Assembly: GCA_017694955.1 (NCBI GenBank) | Contig: JADIMC010000098.1 | Location: 1-33,835 of the forward strand | DNA: 33,835 nucleotides | Source of the DNA: Candidatus Limisoma faecipullorum | Lineage (GTDB): Bacteria > Bacteroidota > Bacteroidia > Bacteroidales > Muribaculaceae | Direction of reading: 5' to 3' | Part shown: in pieces, positions 8,689-17,382 of the stretch | How positions within the stretch are numbered: position 1 is the stretch's first letter | Layout: each line of letters begins with the position of its first letter | Program-made: the position numbers and the translations under genes | The notes under the pieces: model-generated | Database searches by the model: none | What the model was told of the DNA's origin: nothing | What the model saw: the letters and a program-made list of their open reading frames with translations, nothing else

Positions 8689-9723
8689 TTATTGAATCGA
8701 AACTTCTCCACATAGCGAACAATTGAGGTATTTCTTCACCTGCTCCGGACGCAAGCCCATACCGAACAGATACATCAGTTTGGTTATCGCCGCTTCCGAA
8801 GTAATATCGTGACCACTCACAACTCCAGCTGCCGAAAGAACGTTTCCCGTCATATAACGTTCGGAATCGACACCTCCGTTGACACATTGCGTGACATTAA
8901 CAATAACGATACCACGCTCCACAGCGGAACGAATTAAATCCACAAACCATTCGTACGTAGGAGCGTTGCCAGCCCCATAAGTCTTTAGCACAATACCTTT
9001 AATGTCAGGGGTGCTGAGCATATGACGCACTGTCGGTTCTGTCATTCCCGGAAAAAGCTGTAAAAACATCACATTCCTGTCCATCTCATATTGCACCTTC
9101 AACGGACGACGGGCTGCCACCCTCCACAAAGCCTCTTCATGGAACTGTATGTCGAGCCCTATTTTCGCCAAATATGGATAATTATTGCTCTTGAATGCAT
9201 TGAAATGGTCGGCGCTCATCTTCGTGCTACGATTACCGCGCCACAGATAGTCCTCAAACAGAATCGCAACCTCCTGCACCATCGGATTGCCATCCTTGCC
9301 TACCGCCGCCGCAATTTGCAATGCAGTTATCAAATTTTCCTCGCCATCGGTACGCACCTCTCCTACCGGCAACTGCGAACCGGTGATAATCACCGGCTTA
9401 TGAAGATTCTCAAGCATAAAACTGAGTGCCGAAGCGGTATATGCCATCGTGTCTGTGCCATGCAGCACTACAAAACCGTCATAATTGGCATAATTGTCCT
9501 CTATGCTCCTCGCTATTTCCACCCAGCGGTCAGTATCCATATTCGCCGAATCGATTGGAGGATGAAATTGTATATTACTTATTTCATAGTCCAATTTTTT
9601 AATTTTCGGAACATTATCAATCAGATGAGTAAAATCGAACGGCTGCAATGAATGCGTTGCAGGATCCTCTATCATCCCGATTGTACCACCCGTATAAATT
9701 ATCAGAATCTTCGGTTTGTGCAT
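8689..9723 (-). CDS. ansA: Type I (cytoplasmic) L-asparaginase
   Basis: 344 residues without a signal peptide, as expected for the cytoplasmic type I enzyme that hydrolyses L-asparagine to aspartate and ammonia. Both catalytic threonine motifs are visible: YTGGTIG (10-16) and VLHGTDTMAY (86-95). The C-terminal domain has ITGSQLPVGEVRTDG-type and KTYGAGNAP motifs, which shape the allosteric/active-site interface in type I enzymes. It sits 12 bases after the esterase gene and 12 before the GT2 gene, so all three are probably co-transcribed; a metabolic reason for that grouping is not apparent. Confidence 0.95.
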   Translation of the reverse strand: MHKPKILIIYTGGTIGMIEDPATHSLQPFDFTHLIDNVPKIKKLDYEISNIQFHPPIDSANMDTDRWVEIARSIEDNYANYDGFVVLHGTDTMAYTASALSFMLENLHKPVIITGSQLPVGEVRTDGEENLITALQIAAAVGKDGNPMVQEVAILFEDYLWRGNRSTKMSADHFNAFKSNNYPYLAKIGLDIQFHEEALWRVAARRPLKVQYEMDRNVMFLQLFPGMTEPTVRHMLSTPDIKGIVLKTYGAGNAPTYEWFVDLIRSAVERGIVIVNVTQCVNGGVDSERYMTGNVLSAAGVVSGHDITSEAAITKLMYLFGMGLRPEQVKKYLNCSLCGEVSIQ

Positions 9724-9735
9724 ACAAGGCTATGT

Positions 9736-10569
9736 TTAATTGTTCTCACTGTCGTTCTCTTTGAAAAAATCGCTGAAGAACAGCAAATGGTCACGAAGCG
9801 AACGCTGCCAATACTTCCAATTATGCGCACCAGGGCGCGTAGTGAATTCGTGAGGTATTTTCAACCGTGACAATTCTTTATGCAAATTGCAATTCACCTC
9901 ATAGAAAAAGTCCTCTGTTCCGCAATCAATCACCAATCTCAAAGCATCAGGCTTCAATTGCGGAAGCTGTGCAAGCACTGTGTTTCTCTCCCAATTATCA
10001 GGGTATTCACCCTTCTCGCCAAGACGCTTTTTTATGTCCCAGTTTTCAGGAAACGGACGGAAATCAACACCGCCGCTCATAGAGCCGGCAGCTCCATATT
10101 CGTCCTGATGGCGGATAGCAAGATAAAGCGCGCCATGCCCTCCCATACTCAATCCGGTAATCGCGCGATGGTTGCGGTCGGCAATTGTAGGATAATGGCT
10201 GTCGATATAGCTTACAAGCTCTTTGGAGACAAAAGTCTCATAACGGAATGTCGAATCCACCGGGCTGTCGAAATACCAACTTGAATCACCGTCAGGCGTT
10301 ACCACTATCATCCGCAGACAATCGGCAAACCTCCTTACTTCCGTAAGCTTGAGATATCCATGCAAATGGTTGTCACCATATCCATGAAGCAAATACACAA
10401 CCGGCAAACGTTCTCCTTTGTCCACACCTTCGGGTGTTATAACCGAGACACCGACTTTCTTATTCATAGAAGCGCTGTACACAGCAAGCGTGTCAACCTT
10501 GCTCGCTTCCACCCAAAATGCCGTAAGAATCATCGGCAATAAAATCGCAATCAAGCGCAATATTTTCAT
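9736..10569 (-). CDS. Exported esterase, EstA/esterase-D-like alpha/beta hydrolase
   Basis: 277 residues with a signal peptide (about 1-22). The fold and motifs match the putative esterase (feruloyl/tributyrin esterase, esterase D) family: oxyanion region LLHGYGDN (60-67), nucleophile elbow GLSMGGHGA (139-147, Ser141), acid DCGTEDFF (Asp220) and PGAHNWKYW (His249). It should hydrolyse short-chain or aryl esters in the periplasm or at the surface; the physiological ester is unknown. It is first in the leftward unit esterase-ansA-gtrB-like-GT39 and has a near-perfect promoter that starts inside the corA stop region. Confidence 0.9.
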   Translation of the reverse strand: MKILRLIAILLPMILTAFWVEASKVDTLAVYSASMNKKVGVSVITPEGVDKGERLPVVYLLHGYGDNHLHGYLKLTEVRRFADCLRMIVVTPDGDSSWYFDSPVDSTFRYETFVSKELVSYIDSHYPTIADRNHRAITGLSMGGHGALYLAIRHQDEYGAAGSMSGGVDFRPFPENWDIKKRLGEKGEYPDNWERNTVLAQLPQLKPDALRLVIDCGTEDFFYEVNCNLHKELSRLKIPHEFTTRPGAHNWKYWQRSLRDHLLFFSDFFKENDSENN

Positions 10570-10589
10570 ATCTGCAGAATCTTATTTGA

Positions 10590-10620
10590 CAAAGTTACGA
10601 TAAATTACAGGCAAATCAAA
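10590..10620 (-). promoter_or_regulatory. Consensus promoter of the esterase operon
   Basis: The minus strand reads TTTG (10617-10620), 19 bases, then TAACTTTG (10590-10597): an exact Bacteroidetes -33/-7 pair with ideal spacing. It separates corA from the esterase operon even though the genes are only 52 bases apart. The -33 box lies two bases past the corA stop. Confidence 0.88.
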
Positions 10621-10621
10621 T

Positions 10622-11662
10622 TCATTTCCATTTTTTACCCCTGAAAAACAACACCACCGACAAAGCGATAACAGCCATCAGTATCCATGCGAAAAGATAG
10701 CCATAACGCCAGTCAAGCTCCGGCATGAATTTAAAATTCATACCCCATACCCCCACAAGGAAAGTCAATGGAATGAAAATTGTTGACACTATCGTCAACC
10801 GCTTCATTATGGCATTCATCCGCATATCATTGTTCGATATGTAGAGGTCGGTAAGCGAGGCTATCGTCTCACGGCATATTTCCAAAGTCTGGAAAGTAAG
10901 TTGCAAATGGTCGTTGACATCCTTGAAAAACGGACGAGTGCTATAATGCATTACCGGATTCTCCGTATGAAACAGCGTCACATAACTATCACGCAAAGGA
11001 GCTATACCCTGCCGCATCTGCAAATACTTACGGCGTAACGATTGTAATCGTATGCCCAAATCATCCTCTACGACACCCGTCATCAACCCGCTGCCAAGTT
11101 CCTCAAGAGAATCGTCGATTTTGCCGGACAATAACACATAATTGGAAATGACACTATTGAGCAGCACACTGAACAGATAGTCGGAAGCATGCTCACGTAT
11201 CTTAAACACATTTTTGCTTATCGCTTCAGCCACATCCTCAAAATAGTCGTTCTCCGTCTCCATGAACGTTAGCACGAAGTCTTCGCCAAGCACTATTGAG
11301 ACATTGAATTCCTGCCATCCGTCCTTTTCAGCATCACCATCCTTGTACATACGCAGAATGGCAGTAATATACGTACCATCATCTTCAATTTTAGGCTGAT
11401 GCCCCGTATTGAGAATATCCTGAGTGGTAAGAAATGAGATATGAAAATAGTCACATATCCTCTTGATGCTACCGGCGTCAAGCAGCCCATGCACCTGCAA
11501 CCATATTTTCCCTCCTTTGCCGATTTCCGACAGCACTTCGTCGGGATTTTCCGACGACATTCTTTTCACTCCGGCAGAATCATACACGCACAAATGCAAA
11601 TGCGTAGGCGTAGGACTGTCTCCATAATAAGCGAACCTGTCGTTAAGAAGATTGTTTTTCAT
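10622..11662 (-). CDS. corA: CorA-family magnesium/cobalt transporter
   Basis: 346 residues. A large N-terminal cytoplasmic domain is followed by a long helix and two C-terminal membrane helices. The signature GMN (307-309, within VWGMNFKFMPEL) lies at the end of the first membrane helix, and the protein ends with a basic tail (FRGKKWK), as in CorA pentamers. It carries divalent cations, mainly Mg2+, across the inner membrane. It is 9 bases downstream of the Imm17-like gene in the leftward tsaE unit. Confidence 0.95.
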   Translation of the reverse strand: MKNNLLNDRFAYYGDSPTPTHLHLCVYDSAGVKRMSSENPDEVLSEIGKGGKIWLQVHGLLDAGSIKRICDYFHISFLTTQDILNTGHQPKIEDDGTYITAILRMYKDGDAEKDGWQEFNVSIVLGEDFVLTFMETENDYFEDVAEAISKNVFKIREHASDYLFSVLLNSVISNYVLLSGKIDDSLEELGSGLMTGVVEDDLGIRLQSLRRKYLQMRQGIAPLRDSYVTLFHTENPVMHYSTRPFFKDVNDHLQLTFQTLEICRETIASLTDLYISNNDMRMNAIMKRLTIVSTIFIPLTFLVGVWGMNFKFMPELDWRYGYLFAWILMAVIALSVVLFFRGKKWK

Positions 11663-11671
11663 TTATATACT

Positions 11672-11908
11672 TCAATTTGAATGCCCTGACAAAAGCTCAC
11701 AAACAATCACATAATCCATCGCAAGTATCAGACAGCCTACAATACCATATATCACCCTCGCCGTCCTGCGAGAATATCTGCCAGTCAGCAAACGCGCATT
11801 CGAGCTGTTGAAAAACCAATGCCAATTGAAAACCGATGCACATACCGAAATGACACCAGCGACAAAAAACACAGTGGCTATGAATATTTCAGCCCAAGCG
11901 TAAGTCAT
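11672..11908 (-). CDS. Imm17-like small two-helix membrane protein
   Basis: 78 residues with two membrane segments (about 5-30 and 52-72) joined by a short basic loop. The pattern [14 protein letters not shown]...[13 protein letters not shown] strongly resembles the Imm17 (immunity protein 17) family as I know it from Bacteroidetes. Its start overlaps the tsaE stop (ATGA) and its stop is 9 bases from corA, so it is translationally coupled in a housekeeping unit. No toxin gene is nearby, which argues against a classical immunity function here. The role is unknown; the family match is from memory of the pattern. Confidence 0.75.
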   Translation of the reverse strand: MTYAWAEIFIATVFFVAGVISVCASVFNWHWFFNSSNARLLTGRYSRRTARVIYGIVGCLILAMDYVIVCELLSGHSN

Positions 11909-12339
11909 TTTTCTTCAGGGAATGCCATAGTGACAAGACGTACGCCATCGTCTTCCTCCTCAATTTCCACCTTGACCGTATCAATCGGGAGAAGTTCCTC
12001 CACGCGTTCAGGCCATTCAATCAGACAGAGCGCACCAGAATCGAAATAATCCTCGACACCTATGTCGCAAGCTTCATCCACACTTTCCAAACGATAGCAA
12101 TCGAAATGATATATCAGCTCGGCAGTCGTATCGGAACGGTACTCATTGATAATCGAGAACGATGGCGAGTTTGTGATGTCAGCCACACCCAACTCCGCAC
12201 ATATAGCATTGATGAACGTAGTCTTTCCTGCGCCCATTTTACCATAGAACGCAAACACTGTATAATCACCCGTCGCCTTGATGAACTCGCACGCCGCATC
12301 GGCAATCGTGTCCAATGAATTAATCTTTATTGTTTTCAT
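11905..12339 (-). CDS. tsaE: tRNA threonylcarbamoyladenosine biosynthesis ATPase TsaE
   Basis: 144 residues from the ATG at 12339. A longer frame using TTG at 12360 overlaps the -7 box and is rejected. TsaE is the ATPase that, with TsaB and TsaD, makes t6A37 in ANN-decoding tRNAs. Motifs: Walker [11 protein letters not shown] (32-41), NSPSFSI (57-63, switch region), HFDCYRL (78-84) and EWPER (108-112), all characteristic of the family. The length is normal. It is first in the leftward unit with the Imm17-like gene and corA. Confidence 0.96.
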   Translation of the reverse strand: MKTIKINSLDTIADAACEFIKATGDYTVFAFYGKMGAGKTTFINAICAELGVADITNSPSFSIINEYRSDTTAELIYHFDCYRLESVDEACDIGVEDYFDSGALCLIEWPERVEELLPIDTVKVEIEEEDDGVRLVTMAFPEEK

Positions 12340-12357
12340 AACATTCTTGCAATATCG

Positions 12358-12365
12358 CAAAATTA
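12358..12365 (-). promoter_or_regulatory. -7 element of tsaE
   Basis: The minus strand reads TAATTTTG, a perfect -7 box, 18 bases before the tsaE ATG. The -33 region is not TTTG but is close to the inverted repeat at 12388-12407. Confidence 0.65.
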
Positions 12366-12387
12366 CTGATTTTTCTCAATTGTTTTC

Positions 12388-12407
12388 CTATTTAACAAAT
12401 TAAATAG
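12388..12407. repeat. Inverted repeat between tsaE and the barrel-lpxB operon
   Basis: CTATTTAA (12388-12395) and TTAAATAG (12400-12407) form a perfect 8-bp inverted repeat with a four-base spacer. CCTATTTAA recurs directly before the start codon of the barrel gene (12468-12475). It may be an operator for the divergent pair; it is too AT-rich to act as a terminator. Confidence 0.35.
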
Positions 12408-12424
12408 ACGAAAAGTCGGACTTC

Positions 12425-12456
12425 TTACCGATTTTGCAAGAAAAACATTACTTTTA
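12425..12456 (+). promoter_or_regulatory. Candidate promoter of the barrel-lpxB-mutS-like operon
   Basis: TACTTTTA (12449-12456) matches TAnnTTTG except the last base, with a weak TTAC about 20 bases upstream. It lies about 20 bases before the ATG at 12477. Confidence 0.4.
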
Positions 12457-12476
12457 CACTCAAATTCCTATTTAAT

Positions 12477-13205
12477 ATGAAAAAAATAATTTTACCTCTG
12501 ACTATACTCTTGGCTACTATTGCCCAAGTTGCAAAAGCCGATGATTTTATGGACACAGGCGTTCCTTCAAAAGCAATCACAGCCGGAGTGCGTTTCGGCA
12601 TAACTTCTTCCGGGCAAAAAATGGACCTCGGCAGCTATAGCGACAATGTAAGCGTCAACCAGGGCGCAGGTTGGACTATAGGCGGCGTGGTTGACCTCAA
12701 CATCCGCGAATTCTTTTCCATACAACCCGGTTTTTTCTTTGAGAACCGCAGATACGACTACACCGTAATCCGTCACGACAACACGTCGCAAACACTCGAG
12801 AACGAAATAGGCAATACGCGCTACAATATGTTCACAATACCAGTGCTCGCTTCTTTCAGATTCAACCTGTCGGCACACGTGCAATGGCATGTTGACGCCG
12901 GTCCTTATTTCGGTTTCGCGCTTGGCGACGGTTCCGACGACGTAGAACACATAAAAATGTCAGTAGGACCCGATGACGCATCAAGATTCTACAACTACGA
13001 AGAGCTCCACAGGGATTTCTACGGAGGCGACAAATGGCAGCACAAAAGTTTCGACTGGGGGCTAAAAATAGGAACAGGGATAAGAATCAACAAGCACTAC
13101 TCGTTCAACATTTACTATATGAACGGATTTAAGGACATATCCGCCGACCGCGACTGGACAATGAAAAACCGCAGCTGGAATTTCTCCATAGGATATGATT
13201 TTTGA
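12477..13205 (+). CDS. Outer-membrane beta-barrel protein (porin-family/OmpA-like barrel)
   Basis: 242 residues: a signal peptide (about 1-21, ending VAKA) followed by alternating strands such as AITAGVRFGITSSG, WTIGGVVDLNIREFFSIQPGFFFENR, FTIPVLASFRFNL and VQWHVDAGPYFGFALG, ending in a terminal strand with a final aromatic (SWNFSIGYDF), the usual recognition signal for barrel assembly. It fits the small eight-stranded outer-membrane beta-barrel family common in Bacteroidetes. No enzyme motif is visible. The stop is 9 bases from lpxB, so the barrel is the first gene of an operon with lipid A synthesis, which is unusual enough to note. Confidence 0.88.
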   Translation: MKKIILPLTILLATIAQVAKADDFMDTGVPSKAITAGVRFGITSSGQKMDLGSYSDNVSVNQGAGWTIGGVVDLNIREFFSIQPGFFFENRRYDYTVIRHDNTSQTLENEIGNTRYNMFTIPVLASFRFNLSAHVQWHVDAGPYFGFALGDGSDDVEHIKMSVGPDDASRFYNYEELHRDFYGGDKWQHKSFDWGLKIGTGIRINKHYSFNIYYMNGFKDISADRDWTMKNRSWNFSIGYDF

Positions 13206-13214
13206 CACACCGCT

Positions 13215-14372
13215 ATGAAGTACTTTCTAATTGCCGGCGAAGCATCAGGCGACCTGCACGGCGGAAGATTGATAAAGGCATTGCGAGAGGCCGACAAAGA
13301 TTCCGGATTCTGTTATCTTGGAGGTGATTTTATGGAAAAGGCCTCAGGTGCGAAGCCCATAGTACATTATAAGAAGATGGCATATATGGCGTTTTCGGAA
13401 GTACTGCGCCATTTGCCGGAAATATTCGGGAATATGCGGAGTGCAAAAAATGCATTGGATTCATTCCATCCAGATGCTGTCATATTAATCGACTACCCTT
13501 CGTTCAACCTCAAGATAGCCAAATATGCATACAAGAAAGGCATACCAGTATATTACTACATTTCTCCCAAAGTATGGGCATGGAAAGAATGGAGAGTGAA
13601 AGAGATAAAAAAATATGTGCGGAAAGTGCTTTCCATATTACCTTTTGAAACGGAATTTTATGCTCGCCACAATGTGGAGTCAGATTATGTAGGGAATCCT
13701 ACATATAATGAAATCTATGAATTCAGACAAAATGCCCCTGAATTTCTGGAATTCGTGGAAAAGCACGGCATTCGTGACAGACGTCCGATAATAGCCTTAC
13801 TGCCAGGCTCGCGTGCTGGAGAAATACGCAACAACCTGCCACCAATGTACAAAGCAGCCTCCCGATTCAGCAATTTCCAACCAATCGTGGCCGCTGCACC
13901 GAATATAGAGAAGGACTTTTACGCCTGCGTTTTAAACAGAAACAGAATAAAAGCAAGTCCTTTGCTCGTGGAAGCCGACACATTCTCACTGGTAGCCAAC
14001 TCGGCTGCAGCATTAGTCACATCCGGCACGGCAACACTCGAAACTGCTGTAATCGGCACACCGCAAGTGGTATGCTACCGAGCAAACGGCTCAAAGCTTG
14101 CCTACAAGCTATTCGAGCACATATTGAAAGTACCGTTTGTGTCACTTCCAAACCTTATTGCAAACAAGAATGTCGTGAAAGAATTACTTTTGCACGAATG
14201 CACGCCCGACAACATCGCTAAAGAATTAGAGCCATTGCTCTACGATTCCCCTCAATGGCGCGCTATGTGCGACGGTTACAACACCGTCTGCGAAAAGCTC
14301 GGCAAAAAGGACAGCGCAAAAGAAGCGGCACGCATCATACTTCACGACCTAACACCGACAAAAGTCAGATGA
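13215..14372 (+). CDS. lpxB: Lipid-A-disaccharide synthase
   Basis: 385 residues, full length for GT19. It condenses UDP-2,3-diacylglucosamine with lipid X to form the lipid A disaccharide at the inner face of the cytoplasmic membrane. Seen: N-terminal AGEASGDLHGG (7-17), the IDYPSFNLKIA motif, YYISPKVWAWKEWR, LPFE, a second-domain LLPGSRAGEI, and TSGTATLETAVIGTPQVVCYR near the UDP site. It is preceded by the barrel gene and its stop codon overlaps the next start (ATGA at 14369-14372). Confidence 0.98.
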   Translation: MKYFLIAGEASGDLHGGRLIKALREADKDSGFCYLGGDFMEKASGAKPIVHYKKMAYMAFSEVLRHLPEIFGNMRSAKNALDSFHPDAVILIDYPSFNLKIAKYAYKKGIPVYYYISPKVWAWKEWRVKEIKKYVRKVLSILPFETEFYARHNVESDYVGNPTYNEIYEFRQNAPEFLEFVEKHGIRDRRPIIALLPGSRAGEIRNNLPPMYKAASRFSNFQPIVAAAPNIEKDFYACVLNRNRIKASPLLVEADTFSLVANSAAALVTSGTATLETAVIGTPQVVCYRANGSKLAYKLFEHILKVPFVSLPNLIANKNVVKELLLHECTPDNIAKELEPLLYDSPQWRAMCDGYNTVCEKLGKKDSAKEAARIILHDLTPTKVR

Positions 14373-16150
14373 ATCCGAGAGATTACTACCTGTCGATCAT
14401 AAAAAACAGCAACAACTCCATTCAGCACTTACGCCGTCTGTCGATGGCCGTGGCAATGCTCCGCCTGCTTGTATTCATTGCTACAGTAGCCGCTTGCTTC
14501 ATACCGGATTCTGCCCTTTTAATTGCCGTCATTGCCGTATGCGGTCTTGTAATATTCCTTTGGCTGGCAAAAACAAGCAGCAAGATTGACAATAGGAAAG
14601 CTATAGAAGAGGCGAAAATCAACAGCTCACGGCTCAACATCGACCGTCTCGACTTAAAATTCGACAACCTTCCCGAAGGAAATGAGCACATCGACCCTTC
14701 CCACGATTTCGCATTCGACATAGACCTGTTTGGCAAGAAATCCATTTTTTCCTTATTGGCATCAACATCCACGACGACCGGCAGTCGGAAACTGGCAGAA
14801 TGGCTGATGCATCCGGAGAAAGTTTACAATAGTGTGGAGACACGGCAAGAAGCCGTAAAAGAACTCGCAAGCAACCACAGTTTCAGACTTGAAATGGCAT
14901 CAATAGGCAAGGTGACATCCGAAGAAGTAAACGACGGGAAGCATCTTAATCAGACTAATGTTCCCGACTTTTCTGTCGGCATTCTATGGAAAATGGCATA
15001 CCATACAGTACCCGTGCTCTATGCCGTAATGTTCATATTAATGGCTTTCGACATTCTTCCTGGTTTGTTCATATTCTATTTCTTCCTCCTTATGCTTGCC
15101 ATAAGCGGATTACAGGCGAAGAGAATCGGCAAGCTGCACGAATGGCTTGCGGTCAACGTCAAGCGGATAGCCTGCTGTTCAAATTTATTCTGCACAATAG
15201 AGACCGGGCAATTCTCGTCGCCCGTTCTTCAAGACTTACAGGCAAAAGTAAAATCCGACACCACTTGCGCTTCCTTACAGACATACCGGTTAATGCGGAT
15301 TATCAACAACCTTGACCAACGCTACAACGTATTCGGCTATGCCATTATGAACGGATTCCTTCTATGGGACATACGACAAATCGACAACGCCAGAAAATGG
15401 ATGGCAGACAATGTCGCAAAAACTGACGACTGGGACGAATGCATAGCAGGCTTCGACGCATTCTGCGCATTGGCAACCTTCAGATTCAACAATCCAAGAT
15501 ACATATTTCCCGTACCTGACAAATCAGGAGAAACCATCATAAAAGCAGAGGAGGCCGGACATCCGCTCATTGCCGCAGACAAATGCGTATGCAATGACAT
15601 ACAACGGCTTTCCTTGCAATCGTTTTTCGTGGTCACCGGAGCAAACATGGCAGGGAAAAGCACATATTTGCGCACTGTAGCCGTCAATTACCTACTTGCG
15701 CTGATAGGGGCTCCTGTATTCGCCAAGCAAATGACTTTCTCTCCAGCATCACTGTTCACCGGCTTGCGGACATCCGACTCGCTTACTGACGGAGCTTCAT
15801 ATTTCTTTGCCGAATTATCGCGGCTTCAACAAATAGTAAGACGGGCAGAAAAAGGAGAGAGAATGCTCGTCATACTCGATGAAATCCTACGTGGCACAAA
15901 TTCCACCGACAAACAAAAAGGCTCGCTCGGACTTGTAAGCAAACTGATTGGACTGCCCGTGGCAGGCATAATAGCAACCCACGACCTGGCACTCGGCACC
16001 CTCGCCGAAGCATACCCTGAGAAAGTCAACAATTTCCGTTTTGAGGCGGAAATCAACGGTGACAACCTGTCTTTTTCCTATCGCATTATGCCTGGCATAG
16101 CACAAAATACAAATGCAAGCTATCTGATGCGTACAATGGGCATAATCTGA
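14369..16150 (+). CDS. Membrane-anchored MutS-family ATPase
   Basis: 593 residues; the start at 14369 overlaps the lpxB stop and gives the coupled reading frame. Hydrophobic segments lie at about 26-45, 49-67 and 212-246. The C-terminal MutS ATPase domain is complete: GANMAGKST (424-432, Walker A), the ST.TDGASYFFAEL-like signature near 470-484, VILDEILRGTNS (501-512, Walker B) and ATHD (536-539). The mismatch-recognition (domain I) region of MutS1 is absent and domain III-like sequence (about 117-150) follows the first helices. So this is not canonical MutS or MutS2 but a membrane-bound paralogue known from Bacteroidetes annotations, with no assigned function. Its coupling to lpxB is an odd context for a DNA-repair relative. 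Confidence 0.88.
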   Translation: MNPRDYYLSIIKNSNNSIQHLRRLSMAVAMLRLLVFIATVAACFIPDSALLIAVIAVCGLVIFLWLAKTSSKIDNRKAIEEAKINSSRLNIDRLDLKFDNLPEGNEHIDPSHDFAFDIDLFGKKSIFSLLASTSTTTGSRKLAEWLMHPEKVYNSVETRQEAVKELASNHSFRLEMASIGKVTSEEVNDGKHLNQTNVPDFSVGILWKMAYHTVPVLYAVMFILMAFDILPGLFIFYFFLLMLAISGLQAKRIGKLHEWLAVNVKRIACCSNLFCTIETGQFSSPVLQDLQAKVKSDTTCASLQTYRLMRIINNLDQRYNVFGYAIMNGFLLWDIRQIDNARKWMADNVAKTDDWDECIAGFDAFCALATFRFNNPRYIFPVPDKSGETIIKAEEAGHPLIAADKCVCNDIQRLSLQSFFVVTGANMAGKSTYLRTVAVNYLLALIGAPVFAKQMTFSPASLFTGLRTSDSLTDGASYFFAELSRLQQIVRRAEKGERMLVILDEILRGTNSTDKQKGSLGLVSKLIGLPVAGIIATHDLALGTLAEAYPEKVNNFRFEAEINGDNLSFSYRIMPGIAQNTNASYLMRTMGII

Positions 16151-16200
16151 ACTTTCAACCGTCAGACAGTCATTGATTCGCTGATGTCGTCAAAAAGTAG

Positions 16201-16208
16201 TAACTTTG
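16201..16208 (+). promoter_or_regulatory. -7 element of obgE-pgeF
   Basis: TAACTTTG is a perfect -7 box, but it ends only 7 bases before the obgE ATG. Transcription would start at or within a few bases of the start codon. No good -33 box is visible. Confidence 0.65.
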
Positions 16209-16215
16209 CGGCATT

Positions 16216-17382
16216 ATGGCAAATTCCAATTTCATCGACTATGTAAAAATCTTCTGCCGCTCAGGCAAAGGAGGTGCCGGCTCTTGCCATTTCCACCGCG
16301 CAAAATACGTGCCTAAAGGAGGGCCTGACGGTGGCAACGGCGGACGTGGAGGGCATATAATACTCAGAGGAAACCGCAATCTTTGGACATTGCTCCATCT
16401 GAAATACCAACGTCACGTGTTCGCCGGCGACGGACAAGCCGGCTCAGAAGGACGCAGCTCCGGAAAGGATGGAGAAGACAAGGTCATAGAGGTTCCATGC
16501 GGAACGGCCGTGTACGATGCCGAATCCGGCAAGTTTTTATGCGAAGTGACCGATGACGGGCAAGAAGTGAAATTATTACGAGGAGGACGCGGAGGTTTAG
16601 GCAACTGGAACTTCAAATCGCCCACAAACCGTACTCCACGCTATGCACAGCCTGGTGAACCGGCAATAGAAAAGACCATAGTGCTTGAGTTGAAACTGCT
16701 TGCCGATGTAGGGCTTGTAGGCTTCCCGAATGCCGGGAAATCCACGCTATTATCATCAATATCAGCGGCAAAGCCAAAAATTGCCGATTATCCGTTCACC
16801 ACCCTTGAGCCGAATCTTGGCATAGTAAGCTACCGTGGAGCACAGTCGTTTGTAATGGCCGACATTCCCGGAATCATCGAAGGCGCCAGCGAGGGAAAAG
16901 GATTGGGATTCAGATTCCTGCGACATATAGAACGCAATGCCGTTCTGCTGTTTATGATTCCGGCAGATACCGACGACATACGCAAAGAATACAGCATACT
17001 GCTCGGTGAATTGGAGCGTTTCAATCCCGACCTTGTGAACAAAGGGCGCGTACTTGCCATAACAAAATGCGATATGCTCGATGACGAATTGATGGAAGAA
17101 ATGCGACACAGCGAGCTGCCAGAAGGAGTAGAGACCGTGTTCATATCGTCAGTTACCGGAATGGGGCTCACCGAATTGAAAGATGTGCTTTGGCGCACAA
17201 TCAACGATGAAGACAACCGCATACCTGCACGTATCACACACCGCGACCTCGATTTAGAGCACCGTGTGGAAGAAGAAGATTCCTTCATCATCGAAAACGA
17301 GCCCATAAGCGGCAATGACGAGCAATGGGAGGTGGAATGGCCCGAAGAATACTGGGCAGACGATTTTAATGATGAGAATTGA
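16216..17382 (+). CDS. obgE: GTPase Obg/CgtA
   Basis: 388 residues. Obg is a ribosome-associated GTPase needed for 50S subunit assembly. Its glycine-rich N-terminal Obg fold is clear ([28 protein letters not shown]; about 1-160), followed by the G domain with G1 GFPNAGKS (169-176), FTT switch, G3 DIPG (216-219), G4 TKCD (283-286) and G5 SSV (311-313). The C-terminal tail is acidic (to [14 protein letters not shown]) and no OCT domain is evident. The start ATG is fixed by the canonical N-terminus. The 3' end overlaps pgeF by 11 bases. rplU and rpmA, frequent neighbours of obg in other bacteria, lie just beyond on the other strand. Confidence 0.98.
   Translation: MANSNFIDYVKIFCRSGKGGAGSCHFHRAKYVPKGGPDGGNGGRGGHIILRGNRNLWTLLHLKYQRHVFAGDGQAGSEGRSSGKDGEDKVIEVPCGTAVYDAESGKFLCEVTDDGQEVKLLRGGRGGLGNWNFKSPTNRTPRYAQPGEPAIEKTIVLELKLLADVGLVGFPNAGKSTLLSSISAAKPKIADYPFTTLEPNLGIVSYRGAQSFVMADIPGIIEGASEGKGLGFRFLRHIERNAVLLFMIPADTDDIRKEYSILLGELERFNPDLVNKGRVLAITKCDMLDDELMEEMRHSELPEGVETVFISSVTGMGLTELKDVLWRTINDEDNRIPARITHRDLDLEHRVEEEDSFIIENEPISGNDEQWEVEWPEEYWADDFNDEN

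Noticed and set aside
11672-11908. Toxin-immunity system around the Imm17-like gene
   Set aside because: The neighbours are tsaE and corA; no polymorphic toxin, Rhs or secretion gene is present.
12340-12360. TTG start for tsaE
   Set aside because: It overlaps the -7 box, and the ATG at 12339 begins the conserved domain at normal length.
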